64,000 bases of DNA from Lachnospiraceae bacterium (GTDB taxonomy: Bacteria; Bacillota; Clostridia; Lachnospirales; Lachnospiraceae), in contig JAAUZU010000023.1 in assembly GCA_014804445.1 (NCBI GenBank), positions 82,989-146,988 on the forward strand. Reading direction: 5' to 3'. Position 1 is the first letter of the stretch. Every line of letters begins with the position of its first letter. This document shows positions 38,006 through 47,375 of the stretch, piece after piece. The notes below the pieces were generated by a model. It had not been told where the DNA came from and did no database searches. It saw only the letters and a program-made list of their open reading frames with translations. The translations under genes were made by a program, and so were the position numbers.

Positions 38006-38893
38006 ATGGCAGCAAGAGGTTTGGGAAAGGGACTTGATTCTTTGATTCCTAATGCAGTTGGAGAAGCAAAAGCAAAGAAGGAAGTATCAAAAGAAAAAGT
38101 AGAAGAAAGAATAACGCCGGATACCATGGTTAAAATTACTATGGTAGAACCGAATAGAAAGCAGCCTCGTAAAAACTTTGATGAGGATGCGTTGCTGGAA
38201 TTATCAGATTCTATTAAACAGTTCGGCGTGATTCAGCCTATCGTGGTACAGGATAGAAAGGATCATTATGAAATTATTGCAGGGGAACGCCGCTGGCGCG
38301 CTGCAAAAATGGCAGGGATTAAAGAAGTACCTGTTATTATCAAAAATTATACAGAACAGGAAATTGTAGAGATTTCCCTGATTGAAAATATTCAGAGAGA
38401 AGATTTAAACCCTATAGAAGAAGCGCAGGCTTATAAACGTCTATTGACAGAATTCAATTTAAAGCAGGATGAGGTTGCAGAAAGAGTTTCCAAGAGCAGG
38501 ACTGCTGTCACAAATTCCATGCGTCTGTTAAAGTTAAGTGAAGAAGTGCAGCAGATGGTAATCAACGATATGTTGAGTACGGGACATGCCAGAGCTTTGC
38601 TTGCAGTTGAAAATCCGGAGGAGCAGTATACACTGGCACAAAAAGTATTTGATGAAAAGCTCAGTGTACGCGACGTAGAGAAACTGGTAAAAAATATACA
38701 TAAGCCCGCAAAGACAAAAAAGCCGGATAATAAAGCATTATCCCTTATCTATCAGGATATCGAAGAAAAACTGAAACAGGCTTTGAGCACAAAGGTATCG
38801 GTAGTTGCAAAAGAAGAGGGGGCCGGCAAAATTGAAGTTGAATTTTATAACCATGAAGATCTGGAAAGGCTTATGGAAATTATAACAAAGTAA
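38006..38893 (+). CDS. parB: Chromosome partitioning protein ParB/Spo0J
   Basis: CTP-dependent clamp that loads at parS and recruits SMC. 295 residues. The N-terminus RGLGKGLDSLIP interacts with ParA in the family. The ParB/Srx domain has the arginine patch GERRWRAA at 93-100 and ENIQREDLNPIEEA at 127-140, followed by a helix-turn-helix (SKSRTAVTNSMRLLKL) and the C-terminal dimer domain. The parS sites upstream are its expected targets. Small inverted repeats lie in the 58-bp gap from parA. Confidence 0.96.
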   Translation: MAARGLGKGLDSLIPNAVGEAKAKKEVSKEKVEERITPDTMVKITMVEPNRKQPRKNFDEDALLELSDSIKQFGVIQPIVVQDRKDHYEIIAGERRWRAAKMAGIKEVPVIIKNYTEQEIVEISLIENIQREDLNPIEEAQAYKRLLTEFNLKQDEVAERVSKSRTAVTNSMRLLKLSEEVQQMVINDMLSTGHARALLAVENPEEQYTLAQKVFDEKLSVRDVEKLVKNIHKPAKTKKPDNKALSLIYQDIEEKLKQALSTKVSVVAKEEGAGKIEVEFYNHEDLERLMEIITK

Positions 38894-38915
38894 AACCGGT
38901 GCAAAAGGAGACACT

Positions 38916-39452
38916 ATGCTTACAACGGATAATACAATGATAATCAGCAGGATTTTTCATAGTATGGGTTTAGACGGAATGGATATAGGTTATCTTTTTA
39001 TAGGAATGGCGGTGTGTATTTTACTGCTTTTGATTTTGCTTATTGTCAGTTTCCGTAAAACTTCCCAGTTAGAAAAAAGACTGGATAAATTTATGTTGGG
39101 AAAGGATGCAAAAAGTCTTGAAAAAGATATTATTGCCCTGTACGAAGACAATAAATTTATTAAGATAAATATGGATAAAAATAAAAAAGATATCCGTACA
39201 TTGTACAAAAATATGGAATCAGCTTTCCAAAAAGTAGGTATTGTGAAATACGATGCATTTCAGCAGATGGGAGGCCAGCTTAGTTTTTCACTTGCCCTGT
39301 TAGATGAGAACAATAATGGATTTGTATTAAATTCAGTTCATAGTACAGAGGGCTGTTATACCTATACCAAGGAAATTAAAAACGGCGAATGTGCAATATC
39401 GTTAGGAGACGAAGAAAAGAAAGCACTTTCTATGGCAATAGGTAAAGAGTAA
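38916..39452 (+). CDS. DUF4446 family membrane-anchored protein
   Basis: 178 residues: one N-terminal TM at about 24-46, a basic/charged coiled-coil segment (about 50-100) and a compact C-terminal domain with VGIVKYDAFQQMGGQLSFSLALLD and a SVHSTEG motif. This matches the DUF4446 family often found directly after parB in Clostridia. The function is unknown. It is 22 bp after parB. Confidence 0.85.
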   Translation: MLTTDNTMIISRIFHSMGLDGMDIGYLFIGMAVCILLLLILLIVSFRKTSQLEKRLDKFMLGKDAKSLEKDIIALYEDNKFIKINMDKNKKDIRTLYKNMESAFQKVGIVKYDAFQQMGGQLSFSLALLDENNNGFVLNSVHSTEGCYTYTKEIKNGECAISLGDEEKKALSMAIGKE

Positions 39453-39474
39453 ACTAACTTATAAGGATGATGCT

Positions 39475-40524
39475 ATGCGATGGAAAACACTGGATGAACT
39501 TAAGGAAAATGAAATTCTTGCAAGACCTATATTGACAGAAGACTTTCAGGTTATATTGCCGGAAGGCGCTGTATTAAAGCGGGGATATATTGAAAAGCTG
39601 AGAGAGTTAAATATTGCGAAAGTATCTGTCAAGGAAGATTTTCCTGCGGAAGATGCCGCTATTTTAAAAAAGGAAATAGAGAACCTTGTAAAAGAGAAAG
39701 TAAAGGATATTCTGGAAAGGCATACTTATCATCACAATGAAGAATTAATGGAATTGTGTGAAACAGCAGATAATATTATTGTCAGTATTGCAGAGGAAAG
39801 CGAAGTAGTAGAACAAGTGTTTGATATAAAGGAAAGAAGTGCAAATATTTATGAACATTCCTTAAGTATCTGTATACTTTCTGTTTTAACTGCCTTAAAG
39901 TTAAAGCTTCCGCAGGATGTGATTCATGATATTGGTGTGGGATGCCTTTTGCATGATATTGGGCTCAGGTATTTAACGATAGACTATGAAAACCAAAATC
40001 TTTCTAACCTTTCAGAAGCGGATATGGCAGAATTTAAAAAACACTCTGTTTATGGATATTCTGCATTGAAGGAAGAGAGCTGGATATCAGAAACCAGCAA
40101 AAATATCATATTGTATCACCATGAGAGAATGGATGGTTCAGGATATCCCCTGCATGCTACATCCTTGTCCCTGCCGGTACAAATCGTAACAGTCTGTGAT
40201 ACTTTTGATGAAATGATTTGTGGAATCGGATGTGACAAGGTAAAAGTATATGAAGCGGTAGAATATTTGAGAAATTATAAAAATATAAAATTCAACGGCA
40301 CAGTGGTAGATATGTTCTTGGAATTTACTGCAGTGTATCCGGTCGGCACAATTGTTTTGACAAACGAGGGTGAAACAGGATTGGTAATCCGCCAGAATAA
40401 AGAATTTCCGGACAGACCGGTGATACGTATTCTGACAGACCGGTATGGAAGTAAAATGCAGACGGACATTACAAAAGATTTGATAGAAGTACAACATGTA
40501 TTTATAGAAAAAGTACTGGATTAA
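39475..40524 (+). CDS. HD-GYP domain protein
   Basis: 349 residues, soluble. Probable cyclic-di-GMP phosphodiesterase or related HD hydrolase. Motifs: CLLHDIG (HD pair) near 160, then YHHERMDGSGYP (HHE plus GYP). An N-terminal region of about 120 residues resembles the adaptor segment of other HD-GYP proteins; the C-terminal tail is a small beta domain. It lies between the DUF4446 gene and serS, 19 bp from serS. Confidence 0.9.
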   Translation: MRWKTLDELKENEILARPILTEDFQVILPEGAVLKRGYIEKLRELNIAKVSVKEDFPAEDAAILKKEIENLVKEKVKDILERHTYHHNEELMELCETADNIIVSIAEESEVVEQVFDIKERSANIYEHSLSICILSVLTALKLKLPQDVIHDIGVGCLLHDIGLRYLTIDYENQNLSNLSEADMAEFKKHSVYGYSALKEESWISETSKNIILYHHERMDGSGYPLHATSLSLPVQIVTVCDTFDEMICGIGCDKVKVYEAVEYLRNYKNIKFNGTVVDMFLEFTAVYPVGTIVLTNEGETGLVIRQNKEFPDRPVIRILTDRYGSKMQTDITKDLIEVQHVFIEKVLD

Positions 40525-40542
40525 TGAAGGAGGAGCCTACAC

Positions 40543-41826
40543 ATGATAGACATTAAATTTTTAAGGGAGAATCCCGATATTGTAAAGGAAAATATAAAAA
40601 AGAAATTTCAGGACGATAAGCTTCCATTGGTAGACGAAGTAATTGCACTGGATGTAGAGAGCAGAAAGACAAAACAGGAAGCGGACGAGCTTCGCGCCAA
40701 CAAAAATAAAATTTCAAAAGAAATCGGCGCATTGATGGCACAGGGAAAGAAAGAAGAAGCAGAAGCAAAAAAAGCAGAGGTTGCAGCGCAGGCGAAGCGC
40801 CTGGCTGAGCTGGAGGCAAAGGAACCGGAATATCAGGAAAAAATTACAAGCATTATGATGAAAATTCCTCAGATTATTGATGCTTCCGTTCCGATTGGAA
40901 AAGATGACAGTGAAAATGTAGAAATCAAAAAATACGGCGAGCCAAAGGTTCCTGATTTTGAAGTACCCTATCATGCTGATATTTTGGAAAAAATAAGCGG
41001 TCTTGACAAGGACAGCGCCGGAAGAACCAGCGGCAACGGATTTTACTATCTGATGGGCGATGCGGCGAGAATTCATTCCGCTATGATAAGCTATGCGAGA
41101 GACTTTATGATTAACAAAGGTTTTACCTACTGTATACCGCCTTTTATGATTCGGAGCAGTGTGGTAAACGGCGTTATGAGCTTTGCAGAAATGGAAGCCA
41201 TGATGTATAAGATTGAAGGGGAAGACCTTTATCTGATTGGTACTTCTGAACATTCCATGATTGGCAAGTTCAAAGGACAGATCGTAAACGAAGCGGCACT
41301 TCCTGTTACGCTGACTTCTTATTCCCCCTGCTTTAGAAAAGAAGTAGGCTCCCATGGAATAGAAGAAAGAGGCGTATACCGTGTGCATCAGTTTGAAAAA
41401 CAGGAGATGGTAGTACTCTGTAAACCGGAAGAATCCATGGACTGGTACAATAAAATGTGGTCTTATACCGTGGAATTTTTCAGAAGCCTCGATATTCCGG
41501 TTCGTACATTGGAATGCTGCAGCGGCGATTTGGCTGACCTCAAGGTAAAATCCTGTGATGTGGAAGCATGGAGCCCGAGACAGAAAAAATATTTTGAGGT
41601 AGGTTCCTGCTCAACCTTGGGTGATGCACAGGCAAGGCGTCTCGGCATTCGTACCAAAGGTGAAAATGGTACTTACTATCTGCATACATTAAATAATACC
41701 GTGCTGGCTACACCGAGAGGACTGATTGCCTTCTTGGAGAATAATGTAAATGAAGACGGCAGCATCAATATTCCCGAAGCGCTTCGTCCTTACATGGGCG
41801 GCATAGCAAAAATAGAAAGTAAGTAG
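40543..41826 (+). CDS. serS: Seryl-tRNA synthetase
   Basis: Class II synthetase, 427 residues. N-terminal long coiled-coil arm (about 25-105, Lys/Glu/Ala rich). Catalytic motif 2 appears around PCFRKEVGSHGIEERGVYRVHQFEK, and motif 3 near TLNNTVLATPRGLIAFLEN. The GAGG site before the ATG is good. No T-box leader precedes it: only 18 bp separate it from the HD-GYP gene. Confidence 0.97.
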   Translation: MIDIKFLRENPDIVKENIKKKFQDDKLPLVDEVIALDVESRKTKQEADELRANKNKISKEIGALMAQGKKEEAEAKKAEVAAQAKRLAELEAKEPEYQEKITSIMMKIPQIIDASVPIGKDDSENVEIKKYGEPKVPDFEVPYHADILEKISGLDKDSAGRTSGNGFYYLMGDAARIHSAMISYARDFMINKGFTYCIPPFMIRSSVVNGVMSFAEMEAMMYKIEGEDLYLIGTSEHSMIGKFKGQIVNEAALPVTLTSYSPCFRKEVGSHGIEERGVYRVHQFEKQEMVVLCKPEESMDWYNKMWSYTVEFFRSLDIPVRTLECCSGDLADLKVKSCDVEAWSPRQKKYFEVGSCSTLGDAQARRLGIRTKGENGTYYLHTLNNTVLATPRGLIAFLENNVNEDGSINIPEALRPYMGGIAKIESK

Positions 41827-41880
41827 GTGTAGTGGCTTTCTGTTTTGTTTATCAAGGAAAAAGGAAAGAAGGTGAGATTC

Positions 41881-42768
41881 TTGCATAAGTATTTGCGGGC
41901 AATCGGCTTTAGTAAATTCAGCAGCAGAAAAGAACTGAAAGAGCTGCTGACAAATGTTATTGTAAATTCTACATCAAGGGCATATACCATCAATCAGGAC
42001 GAAATCATGCTGGGAGAATTCTGCAAGGATTTTGCCGAAAACATGGGAATCGCAGTTTGTGGTGAATTTGATGAGGAAAACGACGATAAGTTTGTTTATG
42101 ATTATTATTATCCTTACCTGCGAGGAAGCGGAATCACGACAACAGAAGACGTTTCTGTAGAGAGACATGCGGCAAAGGATTCCTATGCAGGTGTATGTGA
42201 TGATGTTAAAGTTGGTGTGTCACTGATTTTTTATCTGCAGAATATGATTCCCTATGTAAAAGCACAGGCATTGGGACAGCTTCCCATAAGAGGAACAACG
42301 CTGACGCTCTCAGCGCTGTCCATCAAGGGCACTATTATGATGCCGATTCAAAAGGATGAGCACCAAAAGAAAAGGATTCAGAAAGAATCGAAAAATCGCA
42401 ACAACCTGATAGCGGCGGCAAGGCGGGGTGACGAGGAAGCGATAGAAACCCTTACCCTGGAGGATATGGATATGTATACCACCATATCCCGAAAGATACA
42501 AAAAGAAGATGTTTTCAGTCTGGTAGATACCTATTGTATGCCGTATGGCGTAGAATGTGACCAGTATTCCATACTTGGCGAAATTGTAGAGTGCCGTACC
42601 GTAACGAACAGCATGACCGGAGAGGAAGTGTATCAAATGTCTGTTTACTGCAACGAATTGACATTTGACCTCTGCATCAATGTAGAAGATATCTACGGCG
42701 AGCCTCAGGTTGGCAGAAGATTTAAGGGTATTATATGGCTGCAGGGCTTTATCAATTTCCCCGAATAA
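41881..42768 (+). CDS. DUF3881 family protein
   Basis: Cytoplasmic protein of about 295 residues and unknown function, matching DUF3881, which I know mainly from Lachnospiraceae. The proposed start is TTG at 41881 (giving MHKYLRAIGFSKF), because GAAGGTGAG precedes it and family members begin this way; an ATG 12 codons upstream is the alternative. There is no signal or TM. The promoter of the following tRNA gene starts just after its stop codon. Confidence 0.8.
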   Translation: MHKYLRAIGFSKFSSRKELKELLTNVIVNSTSRAYTINQDEIMLGEFCKDFAENMGIAVCGEFDEENDDKFVYDYYYPYLRGSGITTTEDVSVERHAAKDSYAGVCDDVKVGVSLIFYLQNMIPYVKAQALGQLPIRGTTLTLSALSIKGTIMMPIQKDEHQKKRIQKESKNRNNLIAAARRGDEEAIETLTLEDMDMYTTISRKIQKEDVFSLVDTYCMPYGVECDQYSILGEIVECRTVTNSMTGEEVYQMSVYCNELTFDLCINVEDIYGEPQVGRRFKGIIWLQGFINFPE

Positions 42769-42772
42769 AAAT

Positions 42773-42802
42773 TTGACGTATTCCCTTTTCGTGTGCTATA
42801 AT
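42773..42802 (+). promoter_or_regulatory. Promoter of tRNA-Arg
   Basis: TTGACG (42773-42778) and a perfect TATAAT (42797-42802) are separated by 18 bp. The start of transcription is expected near 42809, about 25 nt before the tRNA. Confidence 0.8.
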
Positions 42803-42833
42803 TAGTAACTGTCGAAGGAATATCGTCATATAA

Positions 42834-42906
42834 GTTGGTGTAGCACAGTGGATAGTGCAGCCGCCTCCTAAGCGGAAGATCGGGTGTTCGAGTCACCTCA
42901 CCAACG
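42834..42906 (+). tRNA. trnR-CCU: tRNA-Arg (anticodon CCU)
   Basis: 73 nt folding into a full cloverleaf: acceptor GTTGGTG with CACCAAC, D stem GCAC/GTGC, anticodon loop CTCCTAA (anticodon CCT at 34-36), T stem GGGTG/CACCT around TTCGAGT, and discriminator G. The first pair of the anticodon stem is a G-A mismatch. The CCA end is not encoded, so the cca product is needed. It reads AGG codons. Confidence 0.95.
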
Positions 42907-42910
42907 TTTG

Positions 42911-42946
42911 AAAGCATTGAAAATGTTAAAGTTTTCAGTGCTTTTA
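42911..42946 (+). terminator. Terminator after tRNA-Arg
   Basis: AAAGCATTGAAAA (42911-42923) pairs with TTTTCAGTGCTTT (42932-42944), with a single G-U pair and an 8-nt loop, ending in a short T run. Read-through may feed the antiporter operon, for which I see no separate strong promoter. Confidence 0.65.
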
Positions 42947-42974
42947 GTTTGAAAGTAAAAAGAGGTGAAGAACC

Positions 42975-43460
42975 ATGTATCTGTTATTCTTTTTGATATG
43001 GATCATTTTTAATGGAAGATTTACCTGGGAAATTGCGGCCTTTGGGGTAGTGCTGGCTGGTATAATGTATGGGTTTATCTGTAAATTCATGAATTATAGA
43101 CCGTCCATGGATATTTTAGTGTGCAAGAAGCTGTTTGGATTCTTGCACTATCTTTTTGTACTGGTAAAAGAGATTGTAAAGGCAAATGTGACGGTTATCG
43201 GCATGATTTTTTCTTCCCGATATGAGCTTGAGCCGGCTGTGGTACGGTTTCGCACCAATCTGCAATCAAAATTTGCCAGAGTGGTGCTGGCAAATTCTAT
43301 TACACTGACGCCGGGTACTATCACAATTTCCATGGTGGACGGAGAGTATATTGTGCATTGTCTGGATAAAAGTCTGGCAGAGGGTCTGGAACGTTGTGTG
43401 TTTGTGGAGCTTTTGGAGAAGCTGGAAAGGGTGGATAAAAAGGAATGGAAAAAGAGATAA
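42975..43460 (+). CDS. mrpE: Cation/proton antiporter subunit E (MrpE/MbhA-like)
   Basis: First gene of the antiporter operon. 161 residues with two or three N-terminal TM helices and a cytoplasmic C-terminal part carrying NSITLTPGTITISMVDGEYIVHCLD, diagnostic for MnhE/MrpE. It is a non-catalytic but required membrane subunit of Mrp and Mbh complexes. GAGGTG precedes the ATG. It overlaps the next gene by 16 bp. Confidence 0.92.
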   Translation: MYLLFFLIWIIFNGRFTWEIAAFGVVLAGIMYGFICKFMNYRPSMDILVCKKLFGFLHYLFVLVKEIVKANVTVIGMIFSSRYELEPAVVRFRTNLQSKFARVVLANSITLTPGTITISMVDGEYIVHCLDKSLAEGLERCVFVELLEKLERVDKKEWKKR

Positions 43461-43801
43461 GCCTTTTTTTGCAGGCACAGAGAGGTCTGTTTTTAGTGAT
43501 ACTAATAGTGCTGGGATTATTATTTTTTGCCGCGCTGGTGCGGGCGGTGAAAGGTCCCAGAGTGGCGGACAGGCTGGTGGCTGTCAATATGATCGGCACT
43601 ATGGTGATGGTGATGATTGCAATATTATCCTTGTACTGGCAGGAGGAATATCTGCTGGATATCTGCCTGATTTACGCAATGGCAAGCTTTTTGGCGGTGA
43701 TTGTGCTTTCCAAAGTATATATCGGCATCTATGAGGAGCAGCATTCGGAGGAAGAAAAGCGGACAAAGCCGGACAGCAGGAAGGAGGATAAAAGTGTATG
43801 A
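43445..43801 (+). CDS. mrpF: Antiporter subunit F (MrpF/MbhB-like)
   Basis: 118 residues with three TM helices in the first 95 residues and the family motif RAVKGPRVADRLVAVNMIGT. The charged C-terminal tail is longer than in many MrpF. It overlaps mrpE and mrpG (4 bp), indicating translational coupling. Confidence 0.92.
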   Translation: MEKEISLFLQAQRGLFLVILIVLGLLFFAALVRAVKGPRVADRLVAVNMIGTMVMVMIAILSLYWQEEYLLDICLIYAMASFLAVIVLSKVYIGIYEEQHSEEEKRTKPDSRKEDKSV

Positions 43802-44208
43802 GTGTGTGGGAATGGATACGCCTGCTCTTGGGCGGTGCTTTGCTTTTATGCGGTCTGTTGATTTTTCTGATAGAGATGTATGGTGTGTTTCGGCTTAAGT
43901 ATGTGTTGAACAGGATGCATGCGGCGGCTTTGGGCGATACTTTGGGAATTACATGTTCCATGGCAGGATTGATGCTGCTTTCCGGATTTCACTTTTCAAC
44001 ACTGAAGATGGCCATGGTGGTTTTGTTTTTGTGGCTTACTTCTCCGGTGTCTTCTCATTTGCTGGCAAGGCTGGAGGCCGGGACCAATGAGGAGCTGGGG
44101 GAGCATTGTGAGGTTTATGAGGAATTGAAAATTCTGGAAGCGGAACTGCAGGAACAAAGAGAAACTTCCATGCAGAGTGAAACGCCGGATGAGGAGGAAA
44201 AGAAATGA
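43798..44208 (+). CDS. mrpG: Antiporter subunit G (MrpG/MbhC-like)
   Basis: 136 residues with three TM helices and the MnhG pattern GVFRLKYVLNRMHAAALGDTLG. The C-terminal tail is acidic. It overlaps its neighbours on both sides by 4 bp. Confidence 0.92.
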   Translation: MSVWEWIRLLLGGALLLCGLLIFLIEMYGVFRLKYVLNRMHAAALGDTLGITCSMAGLMLLSGFHFSTLKMAMVVLFLWLTSPVSSHLLARLEAGTNEELGEHCEVYEELKILEAELQEQRETSMQSETPDEEEKK

Positions 44209-44522
44209 CAATATTTCAGTGTGTATTATTTGGGTTTTTAATTGTATGTGCGGTGTCGGTAAGTTTTTCTAAAAATCTTTTGAATTCCGTGTTGATTTAT
44301 ATGTCCTTTTCCTTGATTATGTCCATTGTGTGGGTAACACTGCAGTCTCCGGACCTTGCTATCACGGAGGCGGCTGTAGGGGCGGGTATTACCAGCCTTT
44401 TATTCTTTGCCACATTAAAAAAGATACGTGCCATCGATACCAGAGGAGAACAGGAGGAAAAAGAAGTTTTTCCGGGATTGAATGAAAAGAATATAGGGGA
44501 GGAGGTAAGCCGTCGTGAGTAA
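44205..44522 (+). CDS. MbhD-like (DUF4040) antiporter subunit
   Basis: 105 residues with three TM helices and the diagnostic LQSPDLAITEAAVGAGITSLLFF. This corresponds to the MbhD subunit, equal to part of the C-terminal region of MrpA. The separate MbhD-type gene is a hallmark of Mbh/Mbs-like modules rather than of the MrpA-type operon. It overlaps the next gene by 8 bp. Confidence 0.88.
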   Translation: MTIFQCVLFGFLIVCAVSVSFSKNLLNSVLIYMSFSLIMSIVWVTLQSPDLAITEAAVGAGITSLLFFATLKKIRAIDTRGEQEEKEVFPGLNEKNIGEEVSRRE

Positions 44523-45486
44523 GCTAAAACCGCAAAAAGAATATGAAAAGACGAGAAGCTTTCGGTTTCAAAGATGGCTTGGCGGCAGCAGGGATCCTTA
44601 TGTCGGACAAGTAGAAATGCAGCCGCAGACGCCGGTAGAGCTGCCGGAACTGACGATTCAGGAACGGCTTCGGGACAGTCAGGCAGTACGGGACAAGGTT
44701 TATGATATTGAAAACAATAAGAAACTGAATTTATTCCGCAGGATTTATGTACTGGCGGCAATTGTGTATTGTGCAGGTCTGGCATTCATTCTGCTTGCCA
44801 TGGTTGCATCCCTGCCTCCCACGGGAGAGGCGGAACGTCCGGTGAACAATGAAGTGTCCGCGCGCTATATTGAGAATGGCCTGCAGGAGACCGGCGCGGT
44901 AAACATTGTCACGGGAATGATACTGGATTACAGAGCTTTTGATACCTTTGGCGAGTCCAATGTACTTTTTGCTGCCACTACCACCGTGCTGATTTTGCTG
45001 CATATGAAGAAAAAGAAAAATAAAGAAGGCAAAGTAGAAGAAATTGAAAGCGACAGGCTGTTGGAACCAAAACAGGATGCCATTTTGCAGGCATCGGCTG
45101 CCGTCTTAGTACCTATTATCATTCTTTTTGGAATCTATGTGATTTTAAATGGTCATCTGTCTCCCGGCGGAGGCTTTTCAGGGGGAGCCATCATCGGTGC
45201 CGGACTGATTTTATACTTGAGCGCTTTCGGCTTTGAGAAGGCGAAAAAATTGTTTACGGAAAAGCTTTACAAAGGTGTAAGTTTTGCTGCGTTAACCACT
45301 TACTGCCTCGCCAAAAGCTATTCCTTTTTTACCGGCGCCAATCATCTGGAGAGCCATATTCCTCTCGGAACCCCGGGTGCCATTCTGAGCAGTGGGTTAA
45401 TTTTGCTGTTGAATATTTGTGTGGGCATGGTAGTAGCCTGCACGATGTATACTTTTTATGTGATGTTTCGCAAGGGAGATTTTTAG
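44515..45486 (+). CDS. mrpB: MbhE-MbhF (MrpB) fusion with hydrophilic N-terminal extension
   Basis: 323 residues starting at GTG behind GGAGGAGGT. Residues 1-75 are charged and Gln/Pro rich, with no counterpart I know. A first TM at about 76-98 and VTGMILDYRAFDTFGES near 135-150 form an MbhE-like segment. From about 185 the MnhB/MbhF domain follows, with LSPGGGFSGGAIIGAG and four TM helices. A fusion of two subunits that are separate in archaeal Mbh. Confidence 0.85.
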   Translation: MSKLKPQKEYEKTRSFRFQRWLGGSRDPYVGQVEMQPQTPVELPELTIQERLRDSQAVRDKVYDIENNKKLNLFRRIYVLAAIVYCAGLAFILLAMVASLPPTGEAERPVNNEVSARYIENGLQETGAVNIVTGMILDYRAFDTFGESNVLFAATTTVLILLHMKKKKNKEGKVEEIESDRLLEPKQDAILQASAAVLVPIIILFGIYVILNGHLSPGGGFSGGAIIGAGLILYLSAFGFEKAKKLFTEKLYKGVSFAALTTYCLAKSYSFFTGANHLESHIPLGTPGAILSSGLILLLNICVGMVVACTMYTFYVMFRKGDF

Positions 45487-45498
45487 GAGGCATTCCTC

Positions 45499-45870
45499 AT
45501 GGAAAATTTGTTTCGCAATTATGGAGAGGCGATAGCGATGATTTTATTTATCATCGGCTTTGCCAATCTGCTACTGCATAAAAATTTAATTAAAAAGATT
45601 ATCGGTCTGAATATTATGGATTCTGCCATTTATTTATTTTTGGCGGAGAAGGGGTATATTGTCGGACGCGGCGTGCCCATTGTGGTGGATGGTGTGCAGT
45701 CAGTGGAAGCCTATATCAATCCCATTCCCAGCGGTCTGGTGCTGACGGGTATCGTGGTGTCCGTGTCGGTATCCGCGCTGATGCTGTCTTTGACCATTCG
45801 TCTTTACCGCAGATATCACACACTGGATTTAGATGAAATTTCCACGCTGTTAAAGAAGGAGGGGGTATAA
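45499..45870 (+). CDS. mrpC: Antiporter subunit C (MrpC/NuoK-like)
   Basis: 123 residues with three TM helices, homologous to NuoK. Contains KIIGLNIMDSAIYLFL and GLVLTGIVVSVSVSALMLSL, both typical of MnhC. It shares one base with the following D subunit gene. Confidence 0.92.
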   Translation: MENLFRNYGEAIAMILFIIGFANLLLHKNLIKKIIGLNIMDSAIYLFLAEKGYIVGRGVPIVVDGVQSVEAYINPIPSGLVLTGIVVSVSVSALMLSLTIRLYRRYHTLDLDEISTLLKKEGV

Positions 45871-47363
45871 TGGATTTTATCAGAAATTTCCCCTTTTTCT
45901 CCATTATGTTATCCATGTTTGCGGGCATTGTGTCTTCTGTACTGTCACCACGGGCTGCCAAGTGGGTAAATCGGGCGGTCATCACAGTGGTGGGCGTGCT
46001 GTCTTTGATACTGCTCGGGTATCTTTTGGGTACGGGGGAGAGTTACGTTTATATGATGGGGCATTTTCCCGCGCCCTGGGGCAATGAAATCCGGGCGGGA
46101 GTGCTTGAGGCAGGTATGGCGCTGTTTTTCTGTATTATCATGCTGTTGTCCATGCTGGGCGGCGCCCACAAACTCTTGGAGGACGTGGCGGAGGAAAAGC
46201 AGAATCTATACTATATTCTGGTGAATCTTCTTTTGAGTTCGCTGCTGGCATTGGTATACACTAATGATATTTTCACGGCATATGTATTTGTGGAGATAAA
46301 CACAATTACGGCCTGCGGTCTGATTATGATACGCGAGACAGGCAGAACCATCGAGGCGGCAGTGCGGTATATGATTATGAGCCTTTTAGGGTCGGGTTTA
46401 CTGCTTTTAGGTCTGTGTGTGCTCTATGATTTGACGGGGCATCTCCTGATGAGTAATATGCGGGAGCAGGTGGCTTACCTTGTAGCAGGCAATCAGTATG
46501 CCATGCCTCTGCTGGTGACGATTGGTCTTATCTCATTGGGCCTTGCCATCAAGAGTGCCTTGTTTCCTTTTCATGCATGGTTGCCGGACGCCTATGGCTA
46601 TTCCACCGCATCCTCTGCGGCAATGTTGTCCAGTCTGGTGTCGAAGGGCTACATTTTTTTGTTGATAAAGCTGATTTACAGAGTGTTTGGATTTGAAGTA
46701 TTTCGTGACAGTCACATTATCAATGTTCTGTTTGTATTTGGTTTGATGGGCATGATTTTCGGCTCGATCAGCGCCATTCGGGAGAATGATATCAAGCGTA
46801 TGGTAGCCTTCTCTTCTGTGGCGCAGATCGGTTATATTTTTATGGGTATCGGTATGGGAACACAGGCTGCCATGGTGGCGGGTGTGTTTCATATCCTGTC
46901 CCATGCAGCCACCAAATCGCTGTTGTTTATTGCGGCGACAGGGCTTACAGAGGTATCGGGAGGTAGCCGGAAATTTGAAGATTTGACGGGAGCCGGTTTC
47001 AAAAATCCCTGTGCGGGCATAGCGTTTACGGCAGGCGCTTTATCCATGGTCGGTGTGCCTCTGTTTTCGGGTTTCATTTCTAAGCTTCTATTTTCTCAGG
47101 CTGCGGTGCAGAACAGCGGCAAGATGCTGCCTGCGCTGATTGTATTGGGCATTAGCACAATCTTAAACGCCATTTATTTTATGAAGACCGTCATCCGTCT
47201 TTATACACCGGTGGGTGCGGACGGAGAGGATGGAAAGACGTTTGTGAATCGAAAGCTTTATGTGGTGACTTTGATTGGTTTTATTATTTTGAATGTTGTG
47301 TTGGGAGTGAATTCTCAGCCTATCGTGGACATGATATGGCAGGGACTCGGCATGTTTGCATAA
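45870..47363 (+). CDS. mrpD: Antiporter subunit D-1 (MrpD/MbhH-like)
   Basis: Ion-translocating subunit related to NuoL/M/N. 497 residues, about 14 TM helices. The key residues of the half-channels are present: Glu142 in FVEINT (TM5), Lys228 in AIKSALFPFHAWLPDAY (TM7) and Lys259 in SLVSKG (TM8). First of four D-type paralogues in the operon. Confidence 0.92.
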   Translation: MDFIRNFPFFSIMLSMFAGIVSSVLSPRAAKWVNRAVITVVGVLSLILLGYLLGTGESYVYMMGHFPAPWGNEIRAGVLEAGMALFFCIIMLLSMLGGAHKLLEDVAEEKQNLYYILVNLLLSSLLALVYTNDIFTAYVFVEINTITACGLIMIRETGRTIEAAVRYMIMSLLGSGLLLLGLCVLYDLTGHLLMSNMREQVAYLVAGNQYAMPLLVTIGLISLGLAIKSALFPFHAWLPDAYGYSTASSAAMLSSLVSKGYIFLLIKLIYRVFGFEVFRDSHIINVLFVFGLMGMIFGSISAIRENDIKRMVAFSSVAQIGYIFMGIGMGTQAAMVAGVFHILSHAATKSLLFIAATGLTEVSGGSRKFEDLTGAGFKNPCAGIAFTAGALSMVGVPLFSGFISKLLFSQAAVQNSGKMLPALIVLGISTILNAIYFMKTVIRLYTPVGADGEDGKTFVNRKLYVVTLIGFIILNVVLGVNSQPIVDMIWQGLGMFA

Positions 47364-47375
47364 GGAGGTTGTGTT

